DNA of 64,000 nt from Paenibacillus sp. LHD-117 (GCF_030929555.1 NZ_JAVFVT010000034.1:1-64000), one strand, 5' to 3'. Positions 7,165-16,125 are shown, counted from the stretch's first letter. Notes: generated by a model from the letters alone, not told the origin. Numbers and translations: made by a program.

Positions 7165-8298
7165 TTGACGGAGAGGGGAACCGCCAAAGAACTCTGGACA
7201 ATGGGCATTAAAGCGATTCTCTTAAGCTTCGTGGTCATTCAATCCTATCTATCCGGAGGTTCGATTTCACCATGGTATATGCTGTCCATCCTCCTCTACC
7301 TGTGTTTGAATATATCCATTCATATCGTTAAGAAGGTTAGTATCACGTCGACCGTGCTGCTGCTGTCCGTTCTGGTTGCCGCAGCGTCCTCGTCATACAT
7401 TCAGCCTTTGTTTATGCTGCTGCTTCCGCTGAATCTATACGAACTCTTCTCGATATACCTGCGTAAGCGCGGAATTATTTTATTCCTCATGTTGATTCCG
7501 CTCTTGCCGCTGTCGTATGAATCTCAAACCATCTTGTTTACCTATGGTCTCGTCGCGATGCTCAGTTTCCTCTACTACCTTTTGCTTAACACCTACATAA
7601 GCAGAGTCGAAGACCTCAAAGCGATACTGGAAAACAGGCATGAACATATCCAGCAGCTGACAAAAAGTCTGAATGAGAATAAAGAATATATCAGACAATC
7701 CGACTATACGATAAAGCTGGAGGAGCGCAACCGGCTGTCCCAGGAAATTCATGATAAGATCGACAATTCGATGACGGGCGCATTGATCCAGATGGAAGCC
7801 TCGAAGCGCTTGTTCGCCTCCAATCCGGAGAAGTCTTCTGAGCTGCTTCAGAATGCCATTCAAATCTCCAAGGACGGGATCGAGAGTATCCGCCTTGTAC
7901 TCAAAAATATGAAGCCGCCGACAGAGCAGCTCGGAATAAATCGGATGAAATTATTTGTAGATGAATTTTCAGCGAAACATACGGTTAGGACTTTACTTAC
8001 CCATGAAGGCAATGTCGACATCATTACTCCGATCCAATGGAAAGTCATTCAGGAGAACATCCAGGAAGCGCTGACCAATGCCATGAAATATTCGAACGCT
8101 ACCGTTATCTCCATCCACATCGAGGTACTAAGAACCTTGATCAAGACCGAAGTAGCGGACAATGGCAAAGGTGAGCAGAAGGTAATAAAAGGCATGGGAA
8201 TTATCGGCATGGAAGAACGGGCAGCAAGCGTAAATGGTACGATTATCGTCGATGGTTCAAGAGGCTTCAGTGTCACTACATTAATTCCTCATGGTTAA
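7165..8298 (+). CDS. DesK/LiaS-type sensor histidine kinase
   Basis: A 377-residue membrane kinase with a TTG start at 7165, directly after the regulator's stop and 8 nt after ggggaag. The first 150 residues hold about five or six hydrophobic helices with no large external domain, as in intramembrane-sensing kinases. A coiled linker (SRVEDLKAILENRHEHIQQL) leads to a HisKA_3 domain with the phosphoacceptor His in LSQEIHDKID near residue 196. The HATPase domain has NALTNAMKYSNAT-type N-box, DNGKG and GMGIIGMEERA. This matches the antibiotic- or envelope-stress kinases that control ABC exporters. Its partner is the regulator at 6508. Confidence 0.88.
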   Translation: MTERGTAKELWTMGIKAILLSFVVIQSYLSGGSISPWYMLSILLYLCLNISIHIVKKVSITSTVLLLSVLVAAASSSYIQPLFMLLLPLNLYELFSIYLRKRGIILFLMLIPLLPLSYESQTILFTYGLVAMLSFLYYLLLNTYISRVEDLKAILENRHEHIQQLTKSLNENKEYIRQSDYTIKLEERNRLSQEIHDKIDNSMTGALIQMEASKRLFASNPEKSSELLQNAIQISKDGIESIRLVLKNMKPPTEQLGINRMKLFVDEFSAKHTVRTLLTHEGNVDIITPIQWKVIQENIQEALTNAMKYSNATVISIHIEVLRTLIKTEVADNGKGEQKVIKGMGIIGMEERAASVNGTIIVDGSRGFSVTTLIPHG

Positions 8299-8341
8299 AG
8301 ATGACATTTGCGAAGATTAGTAATGAAGATTCTCAGGGGTC

Positions 8342-8382
8342 AAGGATGAACTTGTGCACTGTCACAGGGGCATCCTTTTTTA
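8342..8382 (+). terminator. Intrinsic terminator after the two-component pair
   Basis: The arms aaggatg (8342-8348) and catcctt (8371-8377) enclose an inner stem cttgtg / cacagg, and a T-run follows. It separates the regulator and kinase genes from the ABC genes. Confidence 0.75.
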
Positions 8383-8424
8383 TTACAATTACATTATCCT
8401 AAAGACGAAACGGGAGTGTGACGA

Positions 8425-9360
8425 ATGAACGTCCTTGAAATGAAGCAGCTTACGAAGAAATTTGGAGATTATATTGCCGTGGATAATATTACGATGTCCG
8501 TGAAGGAAGGCGAGATATTCGGATTTCTCGGCGCGAACGGAGCAGGGAAAAGTACGACGATCAACATGATTGCCTCTCTGCTGAGGGTTACCAAAGGCGA
8601 AATCGAAGTTCTTGGCAAAAATATCGCCAAGCATGGCAAATTCGCGAAGATGAATATCGGGATCGTGCCGCAGGAAATGGCAATTTATGAGGATATGACA
8701 GCTTATGAGAACGTTCATTTTTTCGCCGGATTATACGGACTCAGAGGGGCCGAGTTAAAGGAGCGGGTAATTGAAGCGCTAGCTTTCGTGGGACTTGGCG
8801 ATAAACACAAAAGCTATCCCAAAAATTTCTCGGGCGGCATGAAACGAAGATTGAACATCGCCTGCGCAATCGCCCATCGGCCAAAGCTGCTCATCATGGA
8901 TGAGCCAACGGTGGGGATTGATCCGCAATCTCGCAACTATATTCTTGGCTCCGTGAAGAAGCTGAATGAAGGTGGCTGTACGATCATCTACACCAGCCAT
9001 TACATGGAGGAGGTCGAAGAGATCTGTACAAGAATCGCCATTATCGATCACGGCAAGATTATCGCGGAAGGAACGAAAAGTCAATTAAAGGCCATCATTA
9101 CGAATCAAAAAAATATAGGGATCGAGGTCCGTTCGGCGGGGCATCTGGATAAGAAAAAGTTGGAGGCAATCGCCGGCGTAAACCGGGTTGAAGTAGAGGA
9201 TCGGATCGTTAAGATCGCCTCTGATTCCGAAGTCAATAACTTGAACAGGATCATCAAGCAGTTGGTGGCGGACGACATTGAAATACGATCCGTTGAAGAG
9301 CATGAGCCAAGTTTGGAGATGGTGTTCCTGACATTGACGGGCAGAAGCCTGCGGGATTGA
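8425..9360 (+). CDS. ABC-2 exporter ATPase (DrrA/NatA-like)
   Basis: A 311-residue ATPase. Walker A GANGAGKST lies near residue 36, the Q-loop VPQE near 90, the signature SGGM near 138, and Walker B LLIMDEP with the catalytic Glu near 157-161; the H-loop is TSHYMEE. The C-terminal about 80 residues form the regulatory extension typical of drug, antibiotic or sodium ABC-2 exporters (DrrA, NatA, LinR-like). Two ABC-2 permeases follow within 35 bp and 2 bp. The NarL-type pair upstream probably controls it, as in many peptide-sensing detoxification modules. The substrate cannot be read from sequence. Confidence 0.9.
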   Translation: MNVLEMKQLTKKFGDYIAVDNITMSVKEGEIFGFLGANGAGKSTTINMIASLLRVTKGEIEVLGKNIAKHGKFAKMNIGIVPQEMAIYEDMTAYENVHFFAGLYGLRGAELKERVIEALAFVGLGDKHKSYPKNFSGGMKRRLNIACAIAHRPKLLIMDEPTVGIDPQSRNYILGSVKKLNEGGCTIIYTSHYMEEVEEICTRIAIIDHGKIIAEGTKSQLKAIITNQKNIGIEVRSAGHLDKKKLEAIAGVNRVEVEDRIVKIASDSEVNNLNRIIKQLVADDIEIRSVEEHEPSLEMVFLTLTGRSLRD

Positions 9361-9392
9361 TAAGAATGAGGAAATAAGGAGGCGAAAGGGAT

Positions 9393-10511
9393 ATGAATGT
9401 ACTTCGAATCATGCTCAAAGAGTTAAAGGTCATCCGCGATCCCAAAATGATTGTATTTTTGCTGGTTTCGCCGCTATTAATCATGCTCATTATGGGTACG
9501 GCGCTTACGAATGCTTTTAACGGCAGTTTAGAGGTTGGAGAAATCAACGTACTCTATAAAAATAATCACTCATCGAGCGAGTTCTCTGCCTATTGGGACG
9601 ACTTTACGGGGCAGATGCGTCAAGCGGGCATTCAACTCGTAGAGGCAGACGAGAAGATGGATGGGAAGCTTGAAGTGAAGAACAACCTTTATGAGGGATA
9701 CGTCGAGATCTCGGACAGCGGACTGAAGTATTACAACAGCAGTCAGAGCTTGATTGAAAGCGATATTGCGCAGAGCTTGCTTACAGCATTTGCGGATCGT
9801 TACCGATTGGCGGCTGAAGTAGCGGGAACAGACCCGGAGCAAGCCAATGCGATCATGGCCGGAAGCGGCGGCGAAAGCTTTGTGGCAGAGGAGTCGCTAA
9901 TTGCGGCAAGAAAACCTGGTGCTATGGACTATTTTGCAATTGCGGTTACGACAATGATTATTTTATATAGCGCCTTGTCGGCCGCTCAATTAATAGACAG
10001 TGAACGGAAAAGGAACACAGCTGTCCGATTGCTTGCTTCCCCGGTAACGAAAATCGAAATATTCGCGGGAAAATTAGCAGGGATCGTCGTGCTGAATTTC
10101 ATCATCACAATTATCGTCGTACTCATCAGTAAATACATGTTTAATGCCTATTGGGGAGAAAATCTGGGTCTAGTTTTTCTAACGCTCTTAACTGAAATCA
10201 TTTTCGCTGTAAGCTTGGGACTCGGCTTCAGTTATGTCCTCAAGGGTAATGCGTCAGGCACCGTTGTCATGATTATTATCCAATTGGCAGCGTTTCTCGG
10301 CGGTTCTTATTTTCCGGTCGAGAACGCTACGGGAATCATGGCAACCCTTGCTTCTTTTTCTCCGCTGCAATGGTCCAATGCCGCGCTTCTAGAAATGATC
10401 TACGCTGACAATCTGTCGGCAATGGCTAACGCCATGCTGTTGAATATCGGCTTCGCGGTCGTCTTGTTAGGTATCGGACTCACGATGATGCGCAGAAAGG
10501 AAGGGTTATAA
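9393..10511 (+). CDS. ABC-2 permease subunit
   Basis: A 372-residue membrane protein with an aggaggcg ribosome site. It has the ABC-2/YhaP layout: one N-terminal helix (residues about 20-38), a large extracytoplasmic loop of about 140 residues rich in polar residues, then five C-terminal helices starting near residue 178. The cytoplasmic coupling segment DSERKRNTAVRLLASPVTK precedes the third helix. It pairs with the similar permease 2 bp downstream; together with the ATPase at 8425 they would form a heteromeric exporter. Confidence 0.88.
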   Translation: MNVLRIMLKELKVIRDPKMIVFLLVSPLLIMLIMGTALTNAFNGSLEVGEINVLYKNNHSSSEFSAYWDDFTGQMRQAGIQLVEADEKMDGKLEVKNNLYEGYVEISDSGLKYYNSSQSLIESDIAQSLLTAFADRYRLAAEVAGTDPEQANAIMAGSGGESFVAEESLIAARKPGAMDYFAIAVTTMIILYSALSAAQLIDSERKRNTAVRLLASPVTKIEIFAGKLAGIVVLNFIITIIVVLISKYMFNAYWGENLGLVFLTLLTEIIFAVSLGLGFSYVLKGNASGTVVMIIIQLAAFLGGSYFPVENATGIMATLASFSPLQWSNAALLEMIYADNLSAMANAMLLNIGFAVVLLGIGLTMMRRKEGL

Positions 10512-10513
10512 GG

Positions 10514-11662
10514 ATGAGAGACACGTTATGGCTAATTCGGAAAACTTTTATTTCTACCTTTAAAAATGTTTTGAATCTCTTTATCTACTTCGTCTTTCCT
10601 GTTATGGCAATTCTGCTCGCGACCCTAGTCCAAGGAGGCTCGGGAGACGCCGAATTGAAAATGGGCATTGTTAATCATGATGGAGGTCAAGCGATTACAA
10701 AGGATGTTATAGATTCGGTGGGCAGACAGGATTCCATGCTTGTAAGCGAGATTGAGGAGAATGAGATAAAGGAGCTGATCTCCTCTGGCGAGCTGGATGC
10801 AGCCATTATTTTTCCCGCAGGTTTCGCACAAAGCTTGATTGTCGGCAAGCCCACAAACGTGAAAATCGTATCCATTAAGGGGGCGCAGGTTACCGGACAT
10901 TTGAGGGCATCCTTGGATCAGGAAATGAACAATATAGCTTCGATCGGCAAGGTGGCTAAAGGGGATGAGACTAAGTTTAATAACCTTTACGAGGGATTTC
11001 AAAAGACGGGCTTTGCATTATCGGTTGAGAAAGTAGAGGATCAATCGATAAATCACAACAAAACCAATCAATCAATAGGTTACTTGCTCATCCTCATGCT
11101 GGTGTCCGCTTCGAATTTATCCGGTATTCTTATCAAGGAAAGAGAGAATCGAACCTTTTATCGCCTATTATCCTCGCCGATCAATCCAAGAACCTATGTC
11201 TTATCCAATATCATCGTTAATTTGATGATGATGATGATGCAGATAACAGTGACATTGTTGATCATGATCTTTATTTTTCATGTCGATCCGGGTATTCCCT
11301 TCTGGAGCATGTTCCTGATTCTTGTGTTATTCGCTCTGGTGGCGATAGGTCTGTCGCTTGTAATCGTGGCATTCTCAAGCAGCTCTTCGGCAGCCAGCGG
11401 AATGCAGAATATGTTCCTTATTCCTACCAGCTTGCTGTCCGGATGCATGTTCCCGCTTGCTTTAATGCCCGAAACCATGCAGCAGCTTGCGCACTTTCTT
11501 CCCCAGTTTTGGCTTCTGGATACCTTTAGCAGTCTACAGCAAGGGGTATCGATGGGGGAATTATACTTGAACCTGTTCATTTTGATTGCTTTTTCCGTGG
11601 CCTTATCCTTAATAGCCGTCTATAAGTTTGGCAGGAATAATGATACTCGAAGCTATATTTAA
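10514..11662 (+). CDS. ABC-2 permease subunit, paralogue of the upstream gene
   Basis: A 382-residue permease of the same layout as the preceding gene: an N-terminal helix, an external loop with a VNHDGG segment, then C-terminal helices. The coupling motif KERENRTFYRLLSSPINPR matches the one in the partner, so the two arose by duplication. A run of consecutive Met codons (residues about 237-240) marks one helix. It is the last gene of the exporter operon and ends before an intrinsic terminator. Confidence 0.88.
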   Translation: MRDTLWLIRKTFISTFKNVLNLFIYFVFPVMAILLATLVQGGSGDAELKMGIVNHDGGQAITKDVIDSVGRQDSMLVSEIEENEIKELISSGELDAAIIFPAGFAQSLIVGKPTNVKIVSIKGAQVTGHLRASLDQEMNNIASIGKVAKGDETKFNNLYEGFQKTGFALSVEKVEDQSINHNKTNQSIGYLLILMLVSASNLSGILIKERENRTFYRLLSSPINPRTYVLSNIIVNLMMMMMQITVTLLIMIFIFHVDPGIPFWSMFLILVLFALVAIGLSLVIVAFSSSSSAASGMQNMFLIPTSLLSGCMFPLALMPETMQQLAHFLPQFWLLDTFSSLQQGVSMGELYLNLFILIAFSVALSLIAVYKFGRNNDTRSYI

Positions 11663-11696
11663 GAGAATAAGCTAACCCAAAAGGAAACGTTATTTT

Positions 11697-11726
11697 AGGA
11701 GCTTGCTATTGGCAGCTCCTTTTTTG
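11697..11726 (+). terminator. Intrinsic terminator of the ABC-2 operon
   Basis: A 7-bp stem (aggagct / agctcct) is extended by weaker pairs and followed by six T's. Confidence 0.85.
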
Positions 11727-11771
11727 TTCGAGCAAAACAATAACAACGTATCTTATTTCGATCAAAATATA

Positions 11772-11800
11772 TTGTAAAACGATAAATTATATGGTACATT
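11772..11800 (+). promoter_or_regulatory. Candidate promoter for the DUF2975 operon
   Basis: TTGTAA (11772-11777) and TACATT (11795-11800) are separated by 17 bp, about 30 bp before the first DUF2975 start. Each hexamer matches four of six consensus bases. Confidence 0.4.
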
Positions 11801-11832
11801 CAATTTGAAAATAACGAAGTGAGGTGCATGTT

Positions 11833-12315
11833 GTGGAACGAGGAACAACACTCTTTTTGAAGGCGGCGGTCATTCTTATCGGCATCCCGGTTCTTGCCAT
11901 CTGCATTTTTTTGGTGCCGGAGATCGCGAACTTTGCAGCAGAGTTGTATCCGGATCATGCTTATTTGAAGGTTTTGGTTTTTATTGATTTGTATGCAACG
12001 GCGATCCCTTTTTACATGGCTTTGTATCAATCGTTTAAACTTTTGAGCTACATTGACAAGAACAATGCGTTCTCAGAATTATCCGTACGGGCTTTGAAGA
12101 CGATTAAATACTGCGCGATCGCAATCAGCGGCTTGTTTACGGCAGGTTTGCCGCTTTTCTATCTCATTGCGGAGAAGGACGATGCCCCGGGAATCATCGT
12201 CATCGGGATGGTCTTCGTTTTTGCTTCCATGGTCATTGCCTTTTTTGCCGCCGTACTCCAAAGGCTTTTGAAAGAAGCGATCGATATAAAATCCGAAAAC
12301 GAATTGACGGTCTGA
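11833..12315 (+). CDS. DUF2975 membrane protein
   Basis: About 160 residues from GTG 11833, chosen because gaggtg lies 6 nt upstream. Four hydrophobic helices are visible (about residues 8-30, 48-68, 92-115, 125-150). The loop motif FKLLSYIDKNNAFSELSVRAL is the hallmark of DUF2975 (YoaS-like) proteins, which usually sit beside a YozG-type HTH gene. The end (AIDIKSENELTV) is almost repeated in the second DUF2975 gene at 12535. Function is unknown; the fixed pairing with a DNA-binding partner suggests a membrane-controlled regulator. Confidence 0.85.
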   Translation: MERGTTLFLKAAVILIGIPVLAICIFLVPEIANFAAELYPDHAYLKVLVFIDLYATAIPFYMALYQSFKLLSYIDKNNAFSELSVRALKTIKYCAIAISGLFTAGLPLFYLIAEKDDAPGIIVIGMVFVFASMVIAFFAAVLQRLLKEAIDIKSENELTV

Positions 12316-12325
12316 GGTGAATGAC

Positions 12326-12538
12326 ATGGCGATTATTATCAATATTGACGTGATGCTGGCCAAAAGAAAAATGAGCGTAACCGAACTTTCGGAGAGGGTT
12401 GGAATTACAATGGCTAATCTTTCGATATTAAAAAACGGAAAAGCAAAAGCGATTCGATTAGCCACTTTAGAGGCGATCTGCAAAGCGTTAGACTGTCAGC
12501 CTGGAGATATTCTGGAATACAGAAGTGACGAATCATGA
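12326..12538 (+). CDS. YozG-like XRE/HTH_26 transcriptional regulator
   Basis: A 70-residue Cro/C1-type HTH protein that is almost only the DNA-binding domain. ATG 12326 lies 8 nt after gaggtg, while the earlier GTG (12317) overlaps that site. The recognition region SVTELSERVGITMANLSILKNGK and the end ICKALDCQPGDILEY are typical of YozG/HTH_26 proteins. It lies between two DUF2975 genes, 10 bp after the first and overlapping the second by 4 bp (ATGA). It probably autoregulates the trio. Confidence 0.9.
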   Translation: MAIIINIDVMLAKRKMSVTELSERVGITMANLSILKNGKAKAIRLATLEAICKALDCQPGDILEYRSDES

Positions 12539-13014
12539 AACAAGGATCAACCTTTTTCCTTCAGGCGGTTGTTGTGCTCATTGGAATTGCGGTACTGGCT
12601 GTGTGTGTATTTTTGTTGCCCGGGGTAGCCTCTAGAGATGCGGAAGCGAATCCGCGGAGCGACTATTTGCAATATCCCTTTTTAGTATGCTCGTATATAT
12701 TGTCTATCCTCTTTTTGTTTGCGATGGTTCAAACCTTCAAGCTTTTGAGCTACATCAATCGGAGAATGGCGTTCTCGGCATTATCTGTTAGAGCCTTGAG
12801 GGATATCAAGCGTAGTGCAACCTTATTCAGTTGCCTAATTGTAGGAGGAATCCTATTCGTAATCATTTTTCTTGAAGGTGACAGAGCAGGAGTTGTAGCG
12901 GCGGGAATCATCGGCACATTCGCTTCAATCGTCATTGCAACCTTTGCTGCTGTACTTCAAAAGCTTCTACAAGATGCATTAGCTATCAAATCCGAAAATG
13001 ACTTGACGGTCTGA
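12535..13014 (+). CDS. Second DUF2975 membrane protein
   Basis: A 159-residue paralogue of the gene at 11833: the same four-helix layout, an FKLLSYINRRMAFSALSVRAL motif and the same C-terminal KSENDLTV. It starts inside the HTH gene's stop region (ATGA overlap), so it is translationally coupled. DUF2975-HTH pairs normally have one membrane partner; two partners around one regulator point to a local duplication. The terminator at 13028 ends the operon. Confidence 0.85.
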   Translation: MKQGSTFFLQAVVVLIGIAVLAVCVFLLPGVASRDAEANPRSDYLQYPFLVCSYILSILFLFAMVQTFKLLSYINRRMAFSALSVRALRDIKRSATLFSCLIVGGILFVIIFLEGDRAGVVAAGIIGTFASIVIATFAAVLQKLLQDALAIKSENDLTV

Positions 13015-13027
13015 TGCATGACGAAAC

Positions 13028-13062
13028 AAAGGAGCAGCTTGCCGTGAGGCAGCTGCTCCTTT
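13028..13062. terminator. Bidirectional terminator between convergent genes
   Basis: A perfect 12-bp stem (aaaggagcagct / agctgctccttt) with an 11-nt loop lies between the DUF2975 operon and the minus-strand monooxygenase gene. Its A and T ends suit both directions. Confidence 0.85.
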
Positions 13063-13074
13063 GTTAACTCAAAC

Positions 13075-14253
13075 TTAAAGTTTCGGCGGCTCATAACCAA
13101 CCACCGGATGCAGCCTAGAGATAAACAACCGATCCGCTGCGACTCGCAAAGCCGTATTCCGAATAGCCAGCGCTAGCGGCGACTCAAGCTGCATAAGCCG
13201 TCCCATTAGGCGCGATTGGCGGACGATATTTAGGACACGCTGAATGCGCATCTTCTCATATGCCTGTAAGGCCTCGACCAAGGCTCCGCCTGCTGGTCTG
13301 ATTCTAAGCAGATCGGCAAGCACGACCGCATCCTCCATCGCCTGCGCTCCGCCTTGACCCAGGTTTGGAAGCATCGGATGTGCCGCATCTCCTAGCAGCG
13401 TGACCCGACCCTTGCTCCACTGCCTAAGCGGCTCTAAGTCATAGATGGAATGGGTGAGAATATCCATGGGCTGCGTGGCTTCTATAACGGCCGGGACCGG
13501 TGAATACCAGTTCCGAAACTTTAGCAGAGCGTCCTTCTTACGTTCCTCGGGTGTAAGAGAAGCTCCTTGTCCTTCCGCCTCATTCATTGCGGCAAACCAG
13601 AAGATGCGCCCGCCACCAAGGTGGGAAAATCCAAACCGAGTGCCATTGCCAAGCGCCTCGAACCCTCCTCCGGCCGCAAGGGGATAACGCGGGTCATCAA
13701 AGCTGCCTATGCCTCGGATGGCTCTATACCCCGAATATCGCAACGGAGTATGGCCAAAAAGCCCGTCACGGATTTTTGATCGATACCCGTCTGCAGCGAC
13801 CAGGAGTTCGCCGTTCGCACTCGTTCCATCCGCGAAACGCACCTCGACTCCTCCATGACGATCGATCAGTTCGGCAAATCTTTTACCATGCTCGACGGTT
13901 ACGCCAAGATCAAGGGAGCGCGAATAAAGGATGGATTGCAGGCTGCCGCGGTGAATGAGATAACTCGGCGTACCGTAACGAACGGCTTGTTTCTCGACCG
14001 GCAGACGTGCCAGAAGGCTTCCCCTCCATGTTCTCAGCTCCGCAACTCTGACCGGCGTTCCTTCTTCCCGGATGCGTCCCGCCGTATCGAAACTCTCAAG
14101 CGCCCTCATGGCATTCGCGGCGAGCACGATCCCAGCCCCGTTCTCTGTCAGGCTTTCGTTCTGCTCAAAAACGGTTACCTCCCAGCCAACCTTCCGAAGC
14201 GCGATCGCACAGCTTAAACCGCCTATCCCGCCGCCGATAATGATTGCTTTCAT
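13075..14253 (-). CDS. FAD-dependent aromatic-type monooxygenase
   Basis: About 392 residues from ATG 14253, behind tggggg; the longer frame adds 44 residues of no family similarity. The Rossmann FAD motif IIIGGGIGGLSCAIALRKVGW is at the N-terminus, followed by VFEQNESLTENGAGI. The DG motif (VAADGYRSKIRDGL) lies near residue 155 and the second FAD motif LLGDAAHPMLPNLGQGGAQA near residue 280. This is the group A flavoprotein hydroxylase family (salicylate or 6-hydroxynicotinate hydroxylase-like, also TetX and zeaxanthin epoxidase relatives). The substrate is unknown. It is monocistronic and divergent from the membrane gene at 14385. Confidence 0.88.
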   Translation of the reverse strand: MKAIIIGGGIGGLSCAIALRKVGWEVTVFEQNESLTENGAGIVLAANAMRALESFDTAGRIREEGTPVRVAELRTWRGSLLARLPVEKQAVRYGTPSYLIHRGSLQSILYSRSLDLGVTVEHGKRFAELIDRHGGVEVRFADGTSANGELLVAADGYRSKIRDGLFGHTPLRYSGYRAIRGIGSFDDPRYPLAAGGGFEALGNGTRFGFSHLGGGRIFWFAAMNEAEGQGASLTPEERKKDALLKFRNWYSPVPAVIEATQPMDILTHSIYDLEPLRQWSKGRVTLLGDAAHPMLPNLGQGGAQAMEDAVVLADLLRIRPAGGALVEALQAYEKMRIQRVLNIVRQSRLMGRLMQLESPLALAIRNTALRVAADRLFISRLHPVVGYEPPKL

Positions 14254-14384
14254 TTGGTTCCCCCATTTTAACGCGGTGTACAATCTATAAACTTTATCAT
14301 AATGTCCGAAAGTAAGGAAATAAAGCTGTAGACTAACACGCATAGTAAGCCATAAAATTTGTCTTATAAGAGGGGGAGTGAACA

Positions 14385-14729
14385 ATGAAAATAACGAATC
14401 TCATTGGGTTATTAGCTTCAATGGGTTCAATCATACTTTGGACTATATTTTCTTTTTACAATCCATACACTCATGAGCATGTTGATACTGACGTGATGTT
14501 GAATACATTATTAACGCTTGTTTTTCCGGCTTGTTTGGCGATGATCGCATCTGTTTTCAGAAAGCCTTACCTCATGATTATTGCATTTGTATGGTCGCTT
14601 CCCGTGAGTCTCTATACCGCGATGACCCCGAGTATTTTCAAATGGTTTGGAGTGACTTCGGTTCTTTACCTTATTTCGGGTATTTTGATGATTAGGGAAT
14701 CTAAGTCCTATTCGCGCTCATGCGAATAG
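14385..14729 (+). CDS. Small membrane protein, four helices, unknown function
   Basis: A 114-residue protein with a good ribosome site (gagggggagtg). Four hydrophobic segments follow one another (residues about 5-25, 42-60, 64-82, 88-104) with a short charged tail (RESKSYSRSCE). No motif that I recognise. It is followed by a terminator at 14763. The base composition is more AT-rich than the preceding monooxygenase gene, as in the other small genes of this accessory stretch. Confidence 0.7.
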   Translation: MKITNLIGLLASMGSIILWTIFSFYNPYTHEHVDTDVMLNTLLTLVFPACLAMIASVFRKPYLMIIAFVWSLPVSLYTAMTPSIFKWFGVTSVLYLISGILMIRESKSYSRSCE

Positions 14730-14762
14730 TTGAACTAAAACAATCGTTCAGTTAGACACGAC

Positions 14763-14794
14763 GGCAGCCGACCACACAATTGGCTGCCTATTTT
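14763..14794 (+). terminator. Intrinsic terminator
   Basis: The arms ggcagcc and ggctgcc enclose a 12-nt loop and are followed by tatttt, downstream of the gene at 14385. Confidence 0.65.
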
Positions 14795-14907
14795 CGTTGG
14801 AAAAACGAGACAGCAGCGCAACGAAAACAATCCAAATACGTCTAAATACTGGAAGGTATATGGAGAAAGTGGAGCATAATGTTTACATTTGAAAGGAGAT
14901 TTAAAAG

Positions 14908-15228
14908 TTGAATACCTCAAAATCAGATACTGTTGTCACGGTTGGTTGTCTTATATTAGCTATAATTGGATTTGTTATTATCCTTCGAAGTGTAGAGATG
15001 GGGATTAGTGCAGCAACAAGCGATTTAATAAAAGCAGAAAGCATGAGTATCGATGAAAGTAAAATTCGAAGCGAAAATCATATTGCTAAGTTTAGACTGG
15101 TGGGTGGAATACTCTTCGGGGTCGGGCTTTTTTTGGGACTAAATAAGTTGAGAATTAGAGTTGACTTTAGAAGTGACGTTAGCATGACTAAAATGGAGGA
15201 AATCGAGGACAAGCACAGTCCCACTTAA
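14908..15228 (+). CDS. Small two-helix membrane protein
   Basis: A 106-residue protein with a TTG start behind aaaggagat. Helices lie at residues about 10-30 and 64-84, with a charged loop between them (IKAESMSIDESKIRSENHIAK) and an acidic C-terminal tail. I recognise no family. The gene is followed after 31 bp by the 55-residue membrane ORF at 15260 and may be co-transcribed with it. Confidence 0.6.
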   Translation: MNTSKSDTVVTVGCLILAIIGFVIILRSVEMGISAATSDLIKAESMSIDESKIRSENHIAKFRLVGGILFGVGLFLGLNKLRIRVDFRSDVSMTKMEEIEDKHSPT

Positions 15229-15259
15229 ATGAATTCGTAATGGGGGAGGTTTTTTAGAA

Positions 15260-15427
15260 ATGGTTAGAAAAATCCTCTGGATTACGGTTCCTCTAATTGT
15301 GGTAATGATCTCAATTCTTTGGTCATCGGGGATATTCGGCTTATGGACGAAAGGTATAGCTTATATTGCAAACAACACCGAAGAATATACTGTTGTCAAA
15401 TGCTCACCTGAGGCAAGGTGTCGCTAA
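15260..15427 (+). CDS. 55-residue single-helix membrane protein
   Basis: An ATG start lies 9 nt after gggggaggt. The first 28 residues form a membrane anchor or uncleaved signal (MVRKILWITVPLIVV...), followed by a short polar tail with two Cys (VVKCSPEARC). The good ribosome site and the gene just upstream support it as real; function unknown. It may be the remaining front part of a longer gene, since the next 270 bp are non-coding. Confidence 0.45.
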   Translation: MVRKILWITVPLIVVMISILWSSGIFGLWTKGIAYIANNTEEYTVVKCSPEARCR

Positions 15428-15696
15428 TCCATGCAGTGCCGGACGATGCAATAAGTTTAGAAGTTACAGTTTTTGTTCCTGTATTCTTCGCACACACGAA
15501 CGGTTTCTGTTTCAGTTGGATTAATAGGCTCTTTAAACTCGAAATAAGCACTGCCTTGGCCATTGGGAAAGAAGCAGTGCCATTAGACTAAGCGAGGACT
15601 CTCTTAATACATAAAGAAAAATTAAAACCGTCCATGCACAAGGACGGTTTCATTCAATGGAACATTGTATTGTGCGGGACCGCAAACACTAATCAC
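15428..15696. other. Non-coding stretch with an unassigned hairpin
   Basis: No gene is visible. An inverted repeat gcactgc (15548-15554) / gcagtgc (15574-15580) has no T-run. The only clear element is the minus-strand terminator at 15620-15650. Confidence 0.4.
15620..15650 (-). terminator. Minus-strand intrinsic terminator
   Basis: The arms aaaccgtcc and ggacggttt form a 9-bp stem. Read on the minus strand it is followed by TTTTAATTTTT, so it ends the lipoprotein gene at 15697. Confidence 0.75.
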
Positions 15697-16125
15697 TTAT
15701 TGTAACCCGAGTGTTTTTAAGAAAGAGTTCATTTTATTTGATGTTTCAGAATCCAAAATGTAATTTTTTGCATTCTCATCTTCGAATCTTTTTAATTTAA
15801 CCCAATGGCGGATAGTGTACGAACTACCATCCTTCATCAATACATCAATTTCATAATCGTGTAGGATGTCTTCAAATTCTTCATCTTTGTGAATGGCGTT
15901 ATTTAATATTTGATTTAGAGTGTCAAACGGTTTTTTGTCACTGATGGTGACTAGAATATTTTTATTAGATAAGTTGGCTAAATCTGGCTTAATGATTCGG
16001 ACCTCCTGAATATTGGCGGTATCCAATGAAAGTGTCTTTTTCTCAATAGGAAGTCCCTCATCATCTCTCCCTTGGCATCCAATGAGACAAAGCATAACTA
16101 GAATCAAAATAGATGTTTTATACAC
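15697..16125 (-). CDS. Small lipoprotein of unknown function
   Basis: A 142-residue protein with an N-terminal lipoprotein signal: MYKTSILILVMLCLIGC, lipobox LIGC with the Cys at residue 17. The mature part is hydrophilic and contains a VRIIKPDLANL strand, an EFEDILHDYEIDVLMKDG segment and a basic stretch (IRHWVKLKRFED). I recognise no enzyme motif. The ribosome site (ggtggggag on the minus strand) is good. It lies downstream of the S1 protease gene on the same strand and could be co-transcribed. Confidence 0.7.
   Translation of the reverse strand: MYKTSILILVMLCLIGCQGRDDEGLPIEKKTLSLDTANIQEVRIIKPDLANLSNKNILVTISDKKPFDTLNQILNNAIHKDEEFEDILHDYEIDVLMKDGSSYTIRHWVKLKRFEDENAKNYILDSETSNKMNSFLKTLGLQ

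Noticed and set aside
15541..15590. Hairpin gcactgc/gcagtgc as a terminator
   Set aside because: No T-run on either strand; left unassigned.
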